Assembly (NCBI RefSeq): GCF_025457425.1
Contig: NZ_JAMXIA010000001.1
Coordinates: 1,736,001 to 1,800,000, forward strand
Source of the DNA: Chryseobacterium foetidum
GTDB taxonomy: Bacteria; Bacteroidota; Bacteroidia; Flavobacteriales; Weeksellaceae
Length of the DNA: 64,000 nucleotides
Direction of reading: 5' to 3'
A program made the position numbers and the translations under genes. Positions 1 to 6,942 of the stretch are shown one piece after another. The notes under the pieces are model-generated. The model saw nothing but the letters and a program-made list of their open reading frames with translations. It was not told the origin of the DNA and did not search any database. Every line of letters starts with the position of its first letter. Position 1 is the stretch's first letter.

Positions 1-1
1 A

Positions 2-610
2 CACAAAATATATAATTCAAACGGAAATCTTTTGGTGGATGACTTTGACAAAATCATCAGAACAGATTATCTTCACGAAGCTTTGGTCATTCTTAAGAAC
101 AAAAAGAAAGCTCTTTTACATCTTGCGACAAGTGACTTACGCTTAGATTTTGAATATGACCAGATTGCGGAAATGGTAATCCTGAACAATAGTTTTGACT
201 CAGATAAAATCCTTAAAGTTGAAAAAAATGGTTTGCTTGGTGTAATCGATTCTGGCGTTCCTCAAGGGTGGATTATTGAATTGGGAAATTATGATGACGC
301 TCTGTTTTTATCTAAAAATATTTATGCTTTAAGAAGAGGCGATTTCTGGGCTCTAAAATATTTGAACGAAGATGAGCCATTAACTTTTGAATACGATTTA
401 ATTTACAGAAAGCCTCTATATCAGAGCGTTGCATACGCATTTTTTGGCAATGATGTGTATGTCGTAAAGGAAGATGGTTTGGAGTTTGCAAATGCTTACG
501 AGGTTTTGGAGGATGTGAAAGACGATTATTCAATATATTATTTTGATGCGTATGCAAAAAAGAAATTGTCTGATTACGTGAAAAGAGAACTTGGCGAACA
601 GCCAGATTAA
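2..610 (+). CDS. WG-repeat-like protein, 3' part only
   Basis: The reading frame is open to the left edge of the window, so this is the C-terminal ~202 residues of a longer protein. A TTG at 32 is only an internal codon; no convincing start is visible. Stretches such as KNGLLGVIDSG and the pattern of aromatic-Asp-Tyr-Asp segments (FEYDQI, FEYDLI) resemble degenerate WG (KWG) repeats, which form beta-rich binding surfaces of mostly unknown ligand. It ends 14 bp before the polysaccharide deacetylase gene, so the two are probably co-transcribed and it may belong to the pigment locus. Function is unknown; the WG assignment is tentative. Confidence 0.7.
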   Translation, partial: HKIYNSNGNLLVDDFDKIIRTDYLHEALVILKNKKKALLHLATSDLRLDFEYDQIAEMVILNNSFDSDKILKVEKNGLLGVIDSGVPQGWIIELGNYDDALFLSKNIYALRRGDFWALKYLNEDEPLTFEYDLIYRKPLYQSVAYAFFGNDVYVVKEDGLEFANAYEVLEDVKDDYSIYYFDAYAKKKLSDYVKRELGEQPD

Positions 611-624
611 CTGACAATTAAAAT

Positions 625-1401
625 ATGAAACACTACCCATTCATCATCTTCTATCTTTTCCTGAACGCTGTTGTTTACGCATTCCAGGGAACAGTTTGGG
701 TTTACATCTTCTGTTTCATTCTTTTTTCTTCAGTTGTCATTTGGGGTTCTTTTGATATTCAGTTGGGCTATTTCGTAAAAAGTTTTACACACAAACGAAC
801 AAAAATTAAAGAAATCGCTTTGACTTTTGATGACGGACCGACTGAGTTTACACCGAAGTTTTTAGATATATTAAAAGAAAACAACATCAAAGCCACATTT
901 TTCTGTATCGGAAAACAGATTGAAAAACATCCCGAAACTTTCCAAAGAATCATTGCGGAAGGTCATTCAGTTGGTAATCATACCTATTCACATTCCAACA
1001 ACACAGGATTTTTGTCGACTTCAAAAATGATTGAGGAAATTGAAAAATGTGACGAAGTGATGCTGAAAATTGGCAGTATTAAAACCAATTTATACCGTCC
1101 ACCTTTTGGTGTAACCAATCCGAATATTGCCAAAGCCATCAGGAAAACCGCGAAAAAAAGCATCGGCTGGAATGTCCGTTCGCTTGACACAGTGATTGAT
1201 GACGAGAAAAAAATCTACAAACGCATTACCAAAGATTTAAGAAAAGGTAGCATCATCCTGCTTCACGACACTTCCGGGAAAACCTACAATGTTTTGGTAG
1301 ATTTATTGCTATTTTTGGAGCGTGAAAAATATTCAACTTTTGTTTTAACCACAAATCAAAGATTCGACGAAGTCAAAAGGCACAAAAGTTTTTTGCACTA
1401 A
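625..1401 (+). CDS. polysaccharide deacetylase family protein (NodB/CDA1 domain)
   Basis: 258 residues. Two hydrophobic segments at the N-terminus (about residues 5-45) should anchor the protein in the inner membrane with the catalytic domain outside. The NodB domain carries the TFDDGP motif (67-72, metal-binding Asp pair) and the second motif HTYSH (H119, H123), followed by RPPFG and a final HDT motif, so it has the zinc ligands of carbohydrate esterase family 4. Family members remove N- or O-acetyl groups from sugars. Substrate cannot be read from sequence; the location beside pigment genes suggests that it acts on a pigment- or envelope-linked group, which is inference. The ATG at 625 is the natural start. 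Confidence 0.88.
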   Translation: MKHYPFIIFYLFLNAVVYAFQGTVWVYIFCFILFSSVVIWGSFDIQLGYFVKSFTHKRTKIKEIALTFDDGPTEFTPKFLDILKENNIKATFFCIGKQIEKHPETFQRIIAEGHSVGNHTYSHSNNTGFLSTSKMIEEIEKCDEVMLKIGSIKTNLYRPPFGVTNPNIAKAIRKTAKKSIGWNVRSLDTVIDDEKKIYKRITKDLRKGSIILLHDTSGKTYNVLVDLLLFLEREKYSTFVLTTNQRFDEVKRHKSFLH

Positions 1402-1558
1402 GTTCGTTGAAGGTAGAGATTCAATGTTATGAGAGAACAAAAAAGGTTTTTGAAAATTTAAAATTTGCCTTATTTGAACTTTTATTTTCAAAGACAATAA
1501 ACTTTAAAATGGAACTTATCTTTTGTGACTTTTGTGGTCAGAATTTAAACAGTTAACA

Positions 1559-2185
1559 ATGATTAAAAATATAGTTTTAGTAACATTTTTATTAATTTCA
1601 GGTTTTCTTTTCGCCCAAAATACGGCAATGACAAGCGCGGAATCAAAAGCATTTGTCACAAAAATTTCTGCAGAAACAAAGGAAATCAAAACCTTGCAAA
1701 GCGATTTTGTTCAGACAAAAAAAATGGATTTTTTAGACAAAAACATTGTCACTCAAGGCAGAATGTCCTTAAAATCTCCAAATGTGCTAAGCTGGAAATA
1801 CACAAAACCTTATCAATACAGCATCATTTTCAAAGACAACAAAATTTTCATCAACGACCAGGGAAAAAAATCTTCGGTAGATGCGAAAAGTAAAACGTTT
1901 GAAAAAATCAATAAACTGATTGTTGGAAGCTCGAACGGAAAAATGTTCAGCGACCCTGAATTCTCTGTAGTTTATATGAAAAATTCAAGTTCGAACATTG
2001 CGAAATTCACTCCGAAATCTGCACAGTTGCTGAAGTACATTAAGCAAATCGAACTTCATTTTCCAAAAAATCAGACGACAGTTTCGCAGGTAAATATGAC
2101 GGAAGCTTCGGGAGATACAACAAATATTGTTTTCAAAAACACCAAAATCAATGCGCCGATTCCTGTTGCAGAGTTTACTTTATAG
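1559..2185 (+). CDS. LolA-like outer-membrane lipoprotein carrier / sorting protein
   Basis: 208 residues from the ATG at 1559. An upstream TTG at 1532 is open but would put ten hydrophilic residues before the signal peptide (MIKNIVLVTFLLISGFLFAQ), so I chose the ATG. The mature part has the LolA-type beta-sheet pattern: LQSDFVQTKKMDFLDKN followed by GRMSLKSPNVLSWKY, as in chaperones that carry lipidated cargo across the periplasm. Aryl-polyene clusters commonly encode a dedicated LolA homologue, so the likely role is carrying the hydrophobic pigment or its carrier to the outer membrane. The 3' end overlaps the next gene by 35 bp in another frame, which implies translational coupling. Confidence 0.85.
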   Translation: MIKNIVLVTFLLISGFLFAQNTAMTSAESKAFVTKISAETKEIKTLQSDFVQTKKMDFLDKNIVTQGRMSLKSPNVLSWKYTKPYQYSIIFKDNKIFINDQGKKSSVDAKSKTFEKINKLIVGSSNGKMFSDPEFSVVYMKNSSSNIAKFTPKSAQLLKYIKQIELHFPKNQTTVSQVNMTEASGDTTNIVFKNTKINAPIPVAEFTL

Positions 2186-2786
2186 TTCGGTTTTTCTGCT
2201 GTTGATTTCTTGCAAAACGTATCAACTGAAAGATGCTCAACCAGTTTCAAACTCCAAAACAGAAGTTGAAAATTTGTACTTTTCTTCAAACGAAGATTAC
2301 GTCTACAAATGCCAGATGGAAGTTTACGGCAACGACATCAGCGGAATTCTTATCATCAAAAAAACCTCAGAAAACACACACAGAGTTGTGATGACCTCAG
2401 ATTTTGGGAATAAAATGATTGACTTTGAAATTTCTGAAAACGATTTTAAACTCAATTACGTATTAGCAGATTTAGATAAAAAAATAGTCATCAATTTTCT
2501 GAAAAATGATTTTCAGGAATTACTAAGACAGAAATATGCTGTCGCCGAAAGTTTTGAAGATGAAAAATTCAGAATTTTCCGCTCTAAAGTTGGCAAGAAA
2601 GACTACTTCCTGTATTTTAACAAAGAAAATGCGCTGCTTCAACAAATGGTTTACACCAAAAAAAGGAAAGAAAAAATCAATTTTACTTTTGAAGCTAAAA
2701 AACCTACTTTTGCAGAGACGATTCATCTTGAACATAAAGATTTCAAGATAAACATCAAACTTTTTAAAATAACAGAAACTGAATAA
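2151..2786 (+). CDS. lipoprotein of the pigment locus (LolB/DUF3261-like position)
   Basis: 211 residues from the ATG at 2151. The frame is open from a TTG at 2127, but the ATG gives a compact signal peptide ending in the lipobox LLISC, so the protein is lipidated at about Cys21. The rest is a beta-rich domain with alternating hydrophobic strands (GILIIKK, HRVVMTSDFG, FKLNYVLADL), the pattern expected of LolB-like or DUF3261 proteins that stand next to LolA and the exporter in aryl-polyene clusters. That match is by context and fold pattern, not by a recognised signature. It overlaps the LolA-like gene by 35 bp and is followed after 1 bp by the dehydratase gene. Confidence 0.78.
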   Translation: MRRFLLQSLLYSSVFLLLISCKTYQLKDAQPVSNSKTEVENLYFSSNEDYVYKCQMEVYGNDISGILIIKKTSENTHRVVMTSDFGNKMIDFEISENDFKLNYVLADLDKKIVINFLKNDFQELLRQKYAVAESFEDEKFRIFRSKVGKKDYFLYFNKENALLQQMVYTKKRKEKINFTFEAKKPTFAETIHLEHKDFKINIKLFKITETE

Positions 2787-2787
2787 A

Positions 2788-3162
2788 ATGCAGACTATAC
2801 TGACAGACTTTTACACATTGGAAGGCTACGAAAAATCAGAAAACGGGAGCTTCTCGGCTTGCATCACGCTGAATCAGAACCACGAAATTTTCAAAGGCCA
2901 TTTCCCTGGAAATCCGGTGACGCCAGGCGTTTGTATGATGCAGATTGTAAAAGAACTCACAGAAGAATTTACAGGAAATAAATTATTCCTGAAATCTGCC
3001 TCCAACGTAAAATTCATGGCCATCATCAACCCTTTTGAAACGCCAAATCTGACGATGCAGCTTGATATTAAGGAAGTCGAAAACGAAGTGAAGGTAAAAA
3101 ACACAACAGCTTTTGGCGAGACTATTGCATTAAAAATGTCTGTTAATTATACAAAGATTTAA
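2788..3162 (+). CDS. FabZ/ApeI-like hotdog 3-hydroxyacyl-ACP dehydratase
   Basis: 124 residues, a single hotdog domain. GHFPGNPVTPG at 37-47 is the FabZ signature with the catalytic His38. The residue that is Glu in FabZ (fifth after the PG) is Gln52 here, in VCMMQIV. The expected reaction is dehydration of 3-hydroxyacyl-ACP to trans-2-enoyl-ACP; with the ketosynthase and ketoreductase of the minus-strand block and no enoyl reductase in sight, repeated cycles would build a conjugated polyene. It lies 1 bp after the lipoprotein gene and 2 bp before the next, so it sits inside one operon. Whether the Gln lowers or changes activity is unknown. Confidence 0.88.
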   Translation: MQTILTDFYTLEGYEKSENGSFSACITLNQNHEIFKGHFPGNPVTPGVCMMQIVKELTEEFTGNKLFLKSASNVKFMAIINPFETPNLTMQLDIKEVENEVKVKNTTAFGETIALKMSVNYTKI

Positions 3163-3164
3163 AT

Positions 3165-3650
3165 ATGAAATTTTTATTTTCATTCATAACAGTATTATTT
3201 TTATTTTTCCAAAGTGGCGATTTGGATGCTTTGAGAAACGCTTACTCCAAAGCCAACGCCTCCAACGAAGGCGCAAAAAACTTCATTGAACTGGCCGATA
3301 AAAATTCCTCTTCAGACGCATTAGTCAAAGGCTACAAAGCAGCTGCAGAAATTCTGGAAGCCAAGGTGACGACCGAGAAAAACAAAAGAAAATCTTTCGT
3401 AAAATCCGGTGCAACACAACTGGAAAGCGTGATAAAATCAAATCCAAATAACGTAGAATTACGTTTAATCAGAATGAGCGTTCAGGAGAATATCCCGAAA
3501 ATTGTGGGCTATTCTAAAAACCTGAAAGAAGATAAAGCATTCATTATCACTAACTATTCAAAGCAGAATGCCGCACTGAAAACGTACATCAAAAAATTCT
3601 CAATGCAGTCTAAAACAATGACCGCAACCGAGAAAAATTCGTTGAAATAA
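3165..3650 (+). CDS. secreted helical protein of unknown function
   Basis: 161 residues with an N-terminal signal peptide (MKFLFSFITVLFLFFQSG). The mature part is almost all helix and rich in Ala, Lys and Asn (DALRNAYSKANASNEGAKNF, KAAAEILEAKVTTEKNKRKS), and reads like a small TPR/helical-repeat protein. I do not recognise the family. It is packed between the dehydratase (2 bp) and the glycosyltransferase (adjacent stop and start), so it is almost surely expressed with them and probably serves pigment assembly or export in the periplasm. Confidence 0.75.
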   Translation: MKFLFSFITVLFLFFQSGDLDALRNAYSKANASNEGAKNFIELADKNSSSDALVKGYKAAAEILEAKVTTEKNKRKSFVKSGATQLESVIKSNPNNVELRLIRMSVQENIPKIVGYSKNLKEDKAFIITNYSKQNAALKTYIKKFSMQSKTMTATEKNSLK

Positions 3651-4823
3651 ATGACACTTTCTGAAGTACAGAATGCAATTGACGAAAGGAAAATCTGCGT
3701 TTTAATACCAACTTATAACAATGCAAAGACGTTAAGAAGAGTCATTGACGGCGTTTTGGACTACACCCAAGACATTATCATTGTCAACGACGGTTCCACA
3801 GATTCTACTTCAGAAATTTTAAAAACCTATCCGCAACTCACCGCCATCCACCTTCCCGAAAACAAAGGAAAGGGAAACGGACTGAAAATCGGTTTCAGGA
3901 AAGCAAAAGAACTTGGCTACCATCACGCCATCACGATTGATTCTGACGGACAACACTATCCCAACGATATTCCCGTTTTTGTGAATGCTTTACTTGAAGA
4001 AAACGAAGATGTTTTACTGATTGGCAACCGAAATATGTCGCAGGACGGCATTCCCAAAAAAAGCAGTTTCGGAAACCGCTTTTCCAACTTTTGGTTTTGG
4101 TTCGAGACCGGAATTAAGCTTGAAGACACACAATCCGGCTATCGTTTATATCCTCTACACAAAATTCCGAAGAAATATTTCACACCAAAATTCGAGTTTG
4201 AAATTGAAATCATTGTTCGAACCGCCTGGCGTCATATTCCCGTAAAAAATGTTCCCATAAAAGTGCTGTATGACCCTGCAGAACGGGTTTCCCACTTCAG
4301 ACCGTTCAAAGATTTTACGAGAATCAGCATTCTCAATACGATTTTGGTCACCATCACGCTCCTCTACATCATTCCGCGGAATTTCATCAATAATTTCAGA
4401 AAAAAAAGCTTTAAAAAATTCATCAAAGAAGATGTTCTGGAAAGCGACGGCAGCAACCGCACCAAGGCCTTTTCCATTGCGCTGGGCGTGTTCGTGGGCT
4501 TCTCGCCGTTTTGGGGATTTCACACGCTGCTGGTGATTTCGCTGTCCGTGCTTTTTAAGCTCAACAAAGTGCTCGCATTCATCGCATCCAACGTGAGTCT
4601 GCCGCCGTTTATTCCTTTCATCATCGTGGCTTCCCTGTTTTTGGGTTCACCTTTCGTAGAAGGAGACAGCGACATTTTCAATCAGGAATGGAATTTTGAA
4701 CTGGTAAAAAATCACTTTTTACAATACATCATCGGAAGCATGATTTTGGCAATTTCAATGTCAGCCATTTTGTGGATTGCCACGTTTCTGTTCTTAAATA
4801 AAGTCAGTCCAGAAAATAATTAA
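3651..4823 (+). CDS. glycosyltransferase family 2 fused to DUF2062
   Basis: 390 residues. Residues about 15-230 are a GT-A (GT2) domain: IPTYNNAKTLRRVIDG, IIIVNDGSTDST (nucleotide-sugar binding) and the DxD-type DSDGQHYP near residue 96, with the acceptor-side ETGIKLEDTQSGYR. A membrane segment follows (about 228-245), then a DUF2062 domain (about 275-385: FSIALGVFVGFSPFWGFHTLL, SNVSLPPFIPF) with several membrane helices. Dolichyl-phosphate-mannose-type GT2 enzymes work on lipid carriers at the inner membrane; the donor and acceptor here are unknown. It is the last gene of the plus-strand operon; its ATG directly follows the previous stop. GT2 genes are regular members of aryl-polyene clusters. 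Confidence 0.88.
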   Translation: MTLSEVQNAIDERKICVLIPTYNNAKTLRRVIDGVLDYTQDIIIVNDGSTDSTSEILKTYPQLTAIHLPENKGKGNGLKIGFRKAKELGYHHAITIDSDGQHYPNDIPVFVNALLEENEDVLLIGNRNMSQDGIPKKSSFGNRFSNFWFWFETGIKLEDTQSGYRLYPLHKIPKKYFTPKFEFEIEIIVRTAWRHIPVKNVPIKVLYDPAERVSHFRPFKDFTRISILNTILVTITLLYIIPRNFINNFRKKSFKKFIKEDVLESDGSNRTKAFSIALGVFVGFSPFWGFHTLLVISLSVLFKLNKVLAFIASNVSLPPFIPFIIVASLFLGSPFVEGDSDIFNQEWNFELVKNHFLQYIIGSMILAISMSAILWIATFLFLNKVSPENN

Positions 4824-4830
4824 AATAATT

Positions 4831-4954
4831 TGGGCAGCTGTATCCGCCTTCCGTTCCCGCTTTTTTTCTGTCATTGCGAAGAAATGGTAACCTAAAAAAA
4901 ACTTTTCGTCCACGCAATGCCAGAAAAAAGAGCTCCACTCAAGTCGGGCTGCGA
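4831..4954 (+). repeat. dispersed repeat A, copy 1
   Basis: Begins with TTGGGCAGCTGTATCCGCC, continues TTCCGTTCCCGC and a T-run, and ends AAAAAGAGCTCC, then TCAAGTCGGGCTGCG. The same arms occur in inverse orientation at 8666-8754. The GCAGC of the left arm can pair with GCTGC of the right arm. In this copy the centre contains its own stem, CATTGCG (4873-4879) with CGCAATG (4914-4920). No open reading frame or transposase is linked to it. Confidence 0.8.
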
Positions 4955-5033
4955 AGACGTTTCGTCTTTTTTTTCAATATTTCGAACAACTATAACTCAA
5001 TAAAATATCTCAATTTTTCGTCCCCGCACCCTT

Positions 5034-5076
5034 CCACGAAGTGGCTGAATAGGAATAGCCGTGGCTAAAACCATGG
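5034..5076 (+). repeat. dispersed palindromic repeat B, copy 1
   Basis: CCACGAAGTGG, then GAATAGCCGTGG and a terminal CCATGG. It matches the copy at 5191-5236 with a few substitutions, and the inverse copy at 12075-12120. Confidence 0.78.
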
Positions 5077-5190
5077 AAACAACAGTAAAGCAATCGAACC
5101 ACAAACTCTTTAAATTTAAATAGCTCTTGGTTAAATCGAGCAACCAGATTAGGCGAAGACAATCTAAGGATAACAAATAATACAACAACA

Positions 5191-5236
5191 GAACCACGAA
5201 GTGGTTCAATTTGAATAGCCGTGGGTGAAACCCATG
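5191..5236 (+). repeat. dispersed palindromic repeat B, copy 2
   Basis: Begins with the palindrome GAACCACGAAGTGGTTC (5191-5207), continues AATTTGAATAGCCGTGGG, and ends in the second palindrome GGGTGAAACCC with ATGG. Two hairpins joined by a conserved linker are therefore visible. Confidence 0.82.
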
Positions 5237-5257
5237 GATGAAAACAACACAGAAACT

Positions 5258-5274
5258 GAACCACGAAGTGGTTC
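5258..5274. repeat. bare palindrome of repeat family B
   Basis: GAACCACGAAGTGGTTC, identical to the first palindrome of the copy at 5191 but without the second half. It lies 6 bp from the stop codon of the C45 gene and could act as its transcript-end hairpin, although no clear T-run follows. Confidence 0.7.
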
Positions 5275-5280
5275 AACTAA

Positions 5281-6942
5281 TCATTTCAATCTCTTCCCCG
5301 TTTTCTTCAAAAATTTCTCAACATTTTTTCTATCCGGCACTGTTGTAATCTCCTTCGTCAACGCTTTTTCAAATTCAAACTTAGCTTTTGAATATTCTTT
5401 TTGTTGAAAATAATATCTGCCCGCCTGATAGTAGACTACCCAAAAATCAGGATTCAAAGAATGATAATGCGGAATAAAACCGTCTGACAAAACAACGTCA
5501 TTGCCATCAATTGCATTTTGAACTTCACCGTTCGCAAATTTAAATTCTTCATAATCTTCAAACGCCTGAGAATCTAAAAATGAATCTTTCGCAATATTCA
5601 GTTCCGGTTTTGAAAAATCACCATCTTTCAATCTTTCATTCGAAAAAATTTCATTCAAATCATAACAGACAAATTCTCCCAGCTGATACGGACTTGAAGA
5701 CACCCAAACCAATCTCTTCTCGGGCGAAAAAATCACGGCATGATGTGCCAGCAACTGATTGATTGCTTTTTCATTCCCATAACCGATACTTTTATCTTTC
5801 AAACCAGACTTATCTCTGAGAATGGAAGCCATTTTCTCAGGATTAAGCTTTTTATTCTCTTGCAAAAGCTCCTGAAGCTTTTCGTATCGGTATGCGGAAT
5901 GGCTTTCTACAATATGTTTTTGATTTCTTTTATCATTTTTATACGCATCCGACTGAAAATGATTCGTACAGAAAACCCTGCTTGAATTAGCGACATCATA
6001 AACACCGAAATTTTTAGGTGAAACTTCAATGATGACTGCTTTTTTATCATTTGCACTTCCAACCAAAATAGATTCAGAGACAAAAACCTTCCGCTTCTTT
6101 GCAATTTCAACTGCCTCATCAATGTTCTTTGCATATTGCAAAATCTCTCTCGTCACCAAAGAAATCGGCGTTTTTGCCGTTAAGGGAATTTTAGATTTTC
6201 CTGCGTTAATCGTTACTGTAATTCCTTCCTTATTCATTCCGGAAACGACGCCAATCATTCCGGGCCAGCTCACCGACAGGTATGGAATTCCATTTTCCGG
6301 TTCAACAAATTCAATCAATTTATTTTTTGCAAAATCATCGCCGACGTAAAAATCGAAATTTCTTCCGATTAATAAATCTCCATCTTCCGTATTTTCATTC
6401 CAGACTGCGAGAGAAGTACAGCCAACGACCATCAAATCCTGCATGGCGTGACCGATGTCGTGAGCACCGTGCAGATACATCGCTCTTCTGAATTTCGGTG
6501 CGATATAATCATATCTGTCTGATGAATATTGAGATAATCCGTACAATTCTGCCTGAAAATCATCTCTCACATTGAGATACATTTTCCTGTTGTACCATTT
6601 AAGAAAACCTCGCAACAGATTTTGTTTAAATTTCGATGGAACAAATGTTTCTACTTTTGAAAAGAAAATTTCTTCCTGCTTCTGCATCAGGTTTTGAGTT
6701 AGTGCTCCATTGTTATAACCGAGTTGTAAAGGATTTCCTTTGATGTACAATTCCCAAAGCTGCTGCTTATTTTTGGTTAAATAATTTTGTTTAAATGAAA
6801 AAGTAGAATCATTCATCTTCTGAACTTTCGGAATTTCCAAAGCATATTGTTTAATTTCCGGAATGTGTTTTACAGACTTTCTTGTTCCGCATGAAAGAAG
6901 ACTTAAAATACAAAATATATAAACTAAAATTCTATTTTTCAT
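5281..6942 (-). CDS. C45-family (acyl-CoA:6-APA acyltransferase-like) lipoprotein with TPR-like tail
   Basis: 553 residues. The signal peptide ends in LSLLSC, giving lipidation at Cys18. The core is an Ntn-hydrolase of the C45/AAT family: GCTSLAVWN at 174-182 places the self-processing nucleophile at Cys175, followed by GDLLIGRNFDF, both typical of the family. Residues about 500-545 (YYQAGRYYFQQKEYSKAKFEFEKAL) form a TPR-like tail. The family transfers or hydrolyses acyl groups on amides. Homologues recur in flexirubin clusters, so it may join or trim acyl groups of the pigment at the envelope; that is inference. The start overlaps the end of the oxidoreductase gene by 11 bp, so it is translationally coupled to it. 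Confidence 0.88.
   Translation of the reverse strand: MKNRILVYIFCILSLLSCGTRKSVKHIPEIKQYALEIPKVQKMNDSTFSFKQNYLTKNKQQLWELYIKGNPLQLGYNNGALTQNLMQKQEEIFFSKVETFVPSKFKQNLLRGFLKWYNRKMYLNVRDDFQAELYGLSQYSSDRYDYIAPKFRRAMYLHGAHDIGHAMQDLMVVGCTSLAVWNENTEDGDLLIGRNFDFYVGDDFAKNKLIEFVEPENGIPYLSVSWPGMIGVVSGMNKEGITVTINAGKSKIPLTAKTPISLVTREILQYAKNIDEAVEIAKKRKVFVSESILVGSANDKKAVIIEVSPKNFGVYDVANSSRVFCTNHFQSDAYKNDKRNQKHIVESHSAYRYEKLQELLQENKKLNPEKMASILRDKSGLKDKSIGYGNEKAINQLLAHHAVIFSPEKRLVWVSSSPYQLGEFVCYDLNEIFSNERLKDGDFSKPELNIAKDSFLDSQAFEDYEEFKFANGEVQNAIDGNDVVLSDGFIPHYHSLNPDFWVVYYQAGRYYFQQKEYSKAKFEFEKALTKEITTVPDRKNVEKFLKKTGKRLK

Larger units (their letters stand above)
4824..5280. other. 457-bp spacer built of dispersed repeats
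   Basis: No credible gene. The spacer lies between convergent transcription units and holds one copy of repeat family A (4831-4954), two copies of family B (5034-5076 and 5191-5236) and a further bare palindrome (5258-5274). Short open frames here have repeat-derived, low-complexity translations. Confidence 0.8.

Noticed and set aside
2127..2150. TTG start for the pigment-locus lipoprotein
   Set aside because: The ATG at 2151 gives a proper signal peptide with lipobox; the extra residues are hydrophilic and not typical.
4874..5276. Short open frames in the first repeat spacer
   Set aside because: They run through the dispersed repeats, have odd composition and no family resemblance.
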